Below are positions 6,850 through 10,325 of a stretch of 10,325 nt of DNA, piece by piece. The first letter of the stretch is position 1; every line of letters begins with the position of its first letter. The stretch comes from Phoronis ovalis. Lineage: Eukaryota > Phoronida > Phoronidae. The translations under genes were made by a program, and so were the position numbers. Below the pieces are notes generated by a model. The model had not been told where the DNA came from. It did not search any database and saw only the letters and a program-made list of their open reading frames with translations. The stretch is from positions 1-10,325 of the forward strand of contig JAOXYB010065112.1 of NCBI GenBank assembly GCA_028565635.1, given 5' to 3'.

Positions 6850-8165
6850 TTTTCTTTACATTATATAAATGTTTATCTTAAAATTAGTTGGCATGAAATC
6901 ATCATCATAAGACCATTGTATTTCCATAATATCATCAATGATGATGTGAAAATCTTCCAGGATGTACTGTGGTTTTGTTAATTTTTCATACAACTATTTT
7001 GGAGAATTTAAGTATTCAGTTTTAGAATGAGAACTAGATTCGCCAAATTTACCCCAACATCTATTAAGACAGATGTTTGCAACTGCACGCATTCTAGGAT
7101 TTTTAACCATGAGATTATTAGCATCTAATTTTATTCCTTCGTGAGCGAGATAATTCTGAATATGAGCTTGCTTTTTATCTTCTGATGTGCAGTCAGCAGG
7201 CCATGCCAGTCGCTACTTTCTTGTTTAATTTTTAAAAACGTATCGACACAATTTCTGAAAAGGCCATTTGTTTTGTTTTCGAAATGATGTATCTCGTATA
7301 TTTTAAGTATTCTATAGCCTTTTTCTACAGCTTTTTGGAGCTCGAGTGTACAGTACGTACCAGTAAAGGCCCTTTCTTCATCACAATGCTGACAAGGAAA
7401 TACATGGTCATTAGTGCAGGTTCGACAAAGTGAACAAATATAATTTATCTTGAATACAGGTAATACAGGGTGGAATAATTTGGTGGGCGGAAAAACACTT
7501 GACTATGCAATTATAAACAGCTATATCGGTACTTACATTTTCTGTAAGAATTTAAGGATGGCCCAGTGGATATGTGCCATACTTTTGGATCGCTGGGTAC
7601 AAAGAACAAACGTCTACGTATTTTATTTGTTTACCAGGCTAAACATTGTAATAAATTTTATGGCATTTGTGCGACCACCAAAAAAACGCATCTCTAAGCT
7701 CAAGACGATCAATAACTTCACTATTCAGGGCACTGCCATTGCTTTCCGCATAAAGATAATCCGACCTTGTTAAAAGTTGAACTACTGAATATATTTATCT
7801 GTACGTTATACATTTTTTCTATTACAGCTACTTCACTAAGACCATAGGATGAAAGGTCACAAGGCAACGCGGCATTAGTTAATAATTCTTTAGCCATGTT
7901 ACCTTGCAGTTTTCTCCTATGATCTTTATAATATATTTAGCACGAGGATGGTTTTCTAAGACAACTTTTACTACAACTACGGCTCTAGTAAGGCACAAGT
8001 TATCAAAGTGTTGTATTCTAACAATTGAGCGATTATCTCTTTTATCAAGAGATATATTTACAATAATGTTACCCTTAGAGCCTGAGGGTAGCCCAAGAGT
8101 ATCTGAATCTAAATGCAGGGCCTTTAACGGCATCAATTGCACCGGAGAAAGAGATATGATCTTAG
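6850..8165 (-). pseudogene. Relic of a Polinton/Maverick-adintovirus type family B DNA polymerase
   Basis: Family B polymerases of this kind copy linear DNA by protein priming. On the minus strand, short blocks typical of the family appear in the right order but in changing frames. First are RSIVRIQHFDNLCLTRAV (about 8035-7980) and YGLSEVAVIEKMYNVQI (about 7850-7800). Motif A follows as YVDVCSLYP at 7594-7620, with YGTYPLGHP just after it. Next are a Cys cluster CSLCRTC (about 7417-7436), DEERAFTG and VEKGYRILKIYEIHHF (near 7390-7280). The motif B region is CLNRCWGKFG near 7043-7071. The frame changes at least three times and there are stops, including a TAG at 6994-6996. Recognisable sequence ends near 6850, before motif C (D-T-D-S) would occur. 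The exonuclease region, if once present, is not seen. The upstream edge meets the retrotransposon end near 8162. I describe only the broken pieces; the exact family is inferred from memory of such proteins. Confidence 0.78.
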
Positions 8166-10005
8166 TCACATTGTCTGAGGGCTGTTGTAAAGCCCTCGAC
8201 TGTTTCTGCGCACACTAATGTATTATCAAGATGATTCCAATCTCTTACAGTCCTTACGAAGAAAGAATATTTACATTGATCAGTATTGTAAGAGTTCACT
8301 ATGTAACATTTACTATTATTTGTGACATATTGTTCTACAATGTTCTGAGATACACAGTCTTTGAAAATTTTTGCCTTGACTCTTCTTTTCGATTTGACGG
8401 GTTGTAAAAAATCACTGGGTGATATGGCTGGTACTAATCCTTCGACAATCTTATACATAAATACGAGTCGGGTTTCTCTTCTTCTGTCTTTAAGCAGTTT
8501 TAATTTAAGAGTAGATAGCATATGTGTGAAACACCCTTCCTCTCTAGTTTTATAGTCCCCGCAGATGAATCGGGCTACCTTTCTCTGTGATTTTTCAATT
8601 TTGTCGATGTCTTTGGTGAGATTGGGGCCCCACACAATGGGGGAATACTCGAGTGCCGATCTTACTAGCGATATGTATGCAGTTCTTTTGCAAACTGTTG
8701 GACAATGCTTCAGATTCCTCTTTAAGAAGCCTATGGTTGAATTTGCTTTCTTAAATACTTTAGTGATGTGTGGTCCCTATTTAAGGTCTTCAGCTAGAGT
8801 TACTCCAAGGTAGGGATTTTCTTTAACTTGTTGCAAACTATGGTTATCCAGATTATAGAAGTAATTTTAGTTGCTGTCAATTGTCATGATGTAACACTTT
8901 TTTGCATTAAATATCATACCCCAATCCTGTGCCCACTTTTCAAGGTTAATTAAATCGTGTTGTAATATTAAATAATCATTAAAGTTCTTCATTGATCTAT
9001 AGAGTAGGCAATCATCAGCAAAAAATCTTACTTGTGATTTTACACAGTCAGGAAGATCATTTATGTGACATAAGAAGAGCAGCGGACCCAGGACAGTCCC
9101 TTGTGGGACCCCTGAATCAACAGTAACCGGTTCGGAGAGTGTGCCTTCAACTACAGCTCGCATGTTGCGTTGAGTGAGGAAAATGTCAGGCCATCTCAGG
9201 ATAGGTCCATTTATGCCATAGTGTTCTAATTTAAAAAGTAGCTTCTAGTGGGGGACTGTGTCGAATGCTTTGGAAAAGTCGAGTATAGCCACGTCTGTCT
9301 GGAGTCTATTTCTTTGTTTTTAAGTAAATCCTGAACAATTGTCAGCAACTGCGTTTCGCAGGAAAAGCCAGATCGGATTCCATGGTTTCGCGATGTCAAT
9401 ATATGGTTCTTTTCTAGATGCTTAAGTAGATGTTTACATATAATATGCTCTAATAGCTTACAAGTAACAGAAGTAAGTGAAACCGGTCTATAAATCTCAG
9501 GAAGATGTACATTCCCCTTCTTAAATACGGGTGAAATATTTGCACTAAGCCAATCTGTTGGTAGTTGACCATTATCAATTGAGTTCTGGAAAATTTCACA
9601 GATTCCTGGTGCTATTTGATGTGAACATGTTTTAAGCAAAATATTACGAATGTTGTCTGGACCCGATGCTTTGGAGATGTTTATATTAGATAGTAATGTC
9701 TCTACACCTTCTGTTGTTATTTTAAGAGTTGGCAGTTTTTGTTTACACTTATATTCAATATGTGGCATGTTTTCAGACGTTTCCTTGGTGAAAACTGATT
9801 TGAATTGCTTGGTAAGAATTACACCTTTTCCTTTACTATTATTTTCTAGATTTCCCTGTTTCTTCAGTAGTGGTATACCAAGACTATCTTGTTTCTTGGA
9901 TTTAATGTAACGCCAAAATGATTTTGTGTTGTTATTACCTTCTTGTATGACACATGATGGATTTCAGCTTTCTTAAACGCTCTTTTACAAACCATTGATT
10001 TGGTG
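8162..10005 (-). pseudogene. Jockey-like non-LTR retrotransposon RT ORF, nearly continuous but broken
   Basis: Reverse transcription primed at the insertion site is the role of this ORF. On the minus strand it starts near 10005 with KSFWRYIKSKKQDS and LTKQFKSVFTKE, then SGPDNIRNILLK, ISPVFKKG, EIYRPVSLTSVTCKLLE and GFSCETQLL. One frameshift in an A-rich run near 9315-9322 leads to DVAILDFSKAFDTVPH (first catalytic Asp). After that come VDSGVPQGTVLGPLLF, the catalytic RFFADDCLLY (near 9010-9022), NPYLGVTLAEDL, ALEYSPIVWGPNL, IEKSQRKVARFICGDYK, RRRETRLVFMYKIVEGLVP and VRDWNHLDNTLVCAETVE. It ends at a TAA at 8162-8164. In-frame stops lie at 9245-9247, 8867-8869 and 8777-8779; the last sits where the family has Trp, one transition from TGG. 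The endonuclease is absent, consistent with 5' truncation. No poly-A tail is visible after the stop, where polymerase-like sequence begins within about 60 nt. Confidence 0.9.
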
Positions 10006-10017
10006 TTTTTTTCAACC

Positions 10018-10133
10018 GATGCGATTACCATCTATCGATAAACAAGGTTGATGGGCTGATCGCCTTCATCCAAAAGTAAGACCTTAAAATATATTCTGTA
10101 TAATATAGAAGATACCATCAACGTTAATCGCAT
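10018..10133. repeat. Foldback with two nested inverted-repeat stems
   Basis: ATGCGATTA (10019-10027) pairs with TAATCGCAT (10125-10133). Inside it GTTGATGG (10047-10054) pairs with CCATCAAC (10115-10122). The arms are in nested order, so the roughly 115-nt segment could fold as one long-range hairpin; the loop contains a further AT-rich self-complementary stretch near 10088-10108. It lies just outside the 5' edge of the retrotransposon relic and could be a short MITE-like element. Confidence 0.5.
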
Positions 10134-10261
10134 GATGGTTTAGTTTTAACACTGTTTAAAAAATCTTCTTGTTATTGTTTTTTATTTCGAAAGTCTCTAG
10201 TAAATCCAGTATAATGATATCTGCAAGGAAAATAACTCATATTATAAATAATCAAGAAAGC

Positions 10262-10325
10262 TCCTGGCGGATTCGAACCTGCGCTGGTGATATCTGAAAA
10301 CAATGAAAAATCGAGTGCATTAACC
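10262..10325 (-). mobile_element. tRNA-like sequence with pol III B box, possible SINE head or tRNA pseudogene (cut by window edge)
   Basis: Read on the minus strand, the window edge starts with GGTTAATGCACTCGA, which looks like the end of a D-loop just after an A box. After about 30 nt comes GCGCAGGTTCGAATCC. GGTTCGAATCC at 10269-10279 matches the pol III B-box consensus GGTTCGANTCC exactly. The context resembles a Ser- or Leu-type T-arm with one base missing after CC, which breaks the 5-bp T-stem. No proper anticodon stem is visible. It is therefore a decayed tRNA gene or a tRNA-derived SINE head, not a working tRNA. The A box would lie beyond the window. Confidence 0.5.

Noticed and set aside
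7453-7467. ATACAGGGTGG resembling a transposon terminal motif, similar to TATACAGGGTGACAC near 6810
   Set aside because: On the minus strand these bases encode a conserved-looking FHPVLP stretch of the polymerase relic, so the resemblance to 6810 is most simply chance.
7450-7773. Plus-strand open frame of 107 codons
   Set aside because: It is the antisense shadow of the polymerase relic; the minus strand carries YVDVCSLYP and related blocks over the same bases.
8361-8813. Plus-strand open frames of 64 and 82 codons
   Set aside because: Both are antisense to the well supported jockey-like RT C-terminal domain.

Overview
This is eukaryotic, AT-rich DNA with no bacterial-style gene packing. 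Almost all recognisable coding sequence is decayed transposable-element sequence, and every such relic lies on the minus strand. The mix is a CR1-type and jockey-like non-LTR retrotransposons, a FLYWCH/MULE transposase, a Polinton-type family B DNA polymerase and a possible tRNA-derived SINE head. It suggests an invertebrate nuclear genome, most likely lophotrochozoan (a mollusc is my guess from family flavour, not proof). No complete intact gene is visible. The only candidate host coding sequence is a 45-nt mini-exon at 416-460 on the plus strand, so most of the window may be intron or intergenic sequence.

Layout, left to right. 1-800: AT-rich sequence holding the candidate mini-exon. 802-2010 (minus): a Mutator-like transposase pseudogene with an N-terminal Cys-rich finger, a FLYWCH finger that has lost one zinc ligand, a missing DDE core and a recognisable C-terminus. 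2010-3120: unexplained AT-rich sequence with a 16-bp minisatellite at 2404-2490. 3123-3629 (minus): C-terminal fragment of a jockey-like reverse transcriptase ORF. 3794-5550 (minus): a longer CR1-type ORF2 relic covering the endonuclease-RT linker, RT and C-terminal domain, with frameshifts, stops and an internal loss in the RT. 5551-6849: no recognisable gene, but a cluster of short direct and inverted repeats and CpG-containing motifs. 6850-8165 (minus): relic of a protein-primed type family B DNA polymerase of the Polinton/Maverick-adintovirus kind, with several frameshifts and its motif C end missing. 8162-10005 (minus): the best preserved element, a jockey-like RT ORF with one frameshift and three in-frame stops, whose 3' end abuts the polymerase relic. 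10018-10133: a foldback. 10262-10325: a pol III B-box and tRNA-like sequence cut by the window edge.

The relics do not work together as a system. They look like successive insertions, and their uniform orientation opposite to the candidate exon fits the known antisense bias of intronic transposons. The least ordinary items are the polymerase relic, the FLYWCH/MULE deletion derivative and the repeat cluster at 5.5-6.2 kb. I found no evidence of an intact undescribed system.
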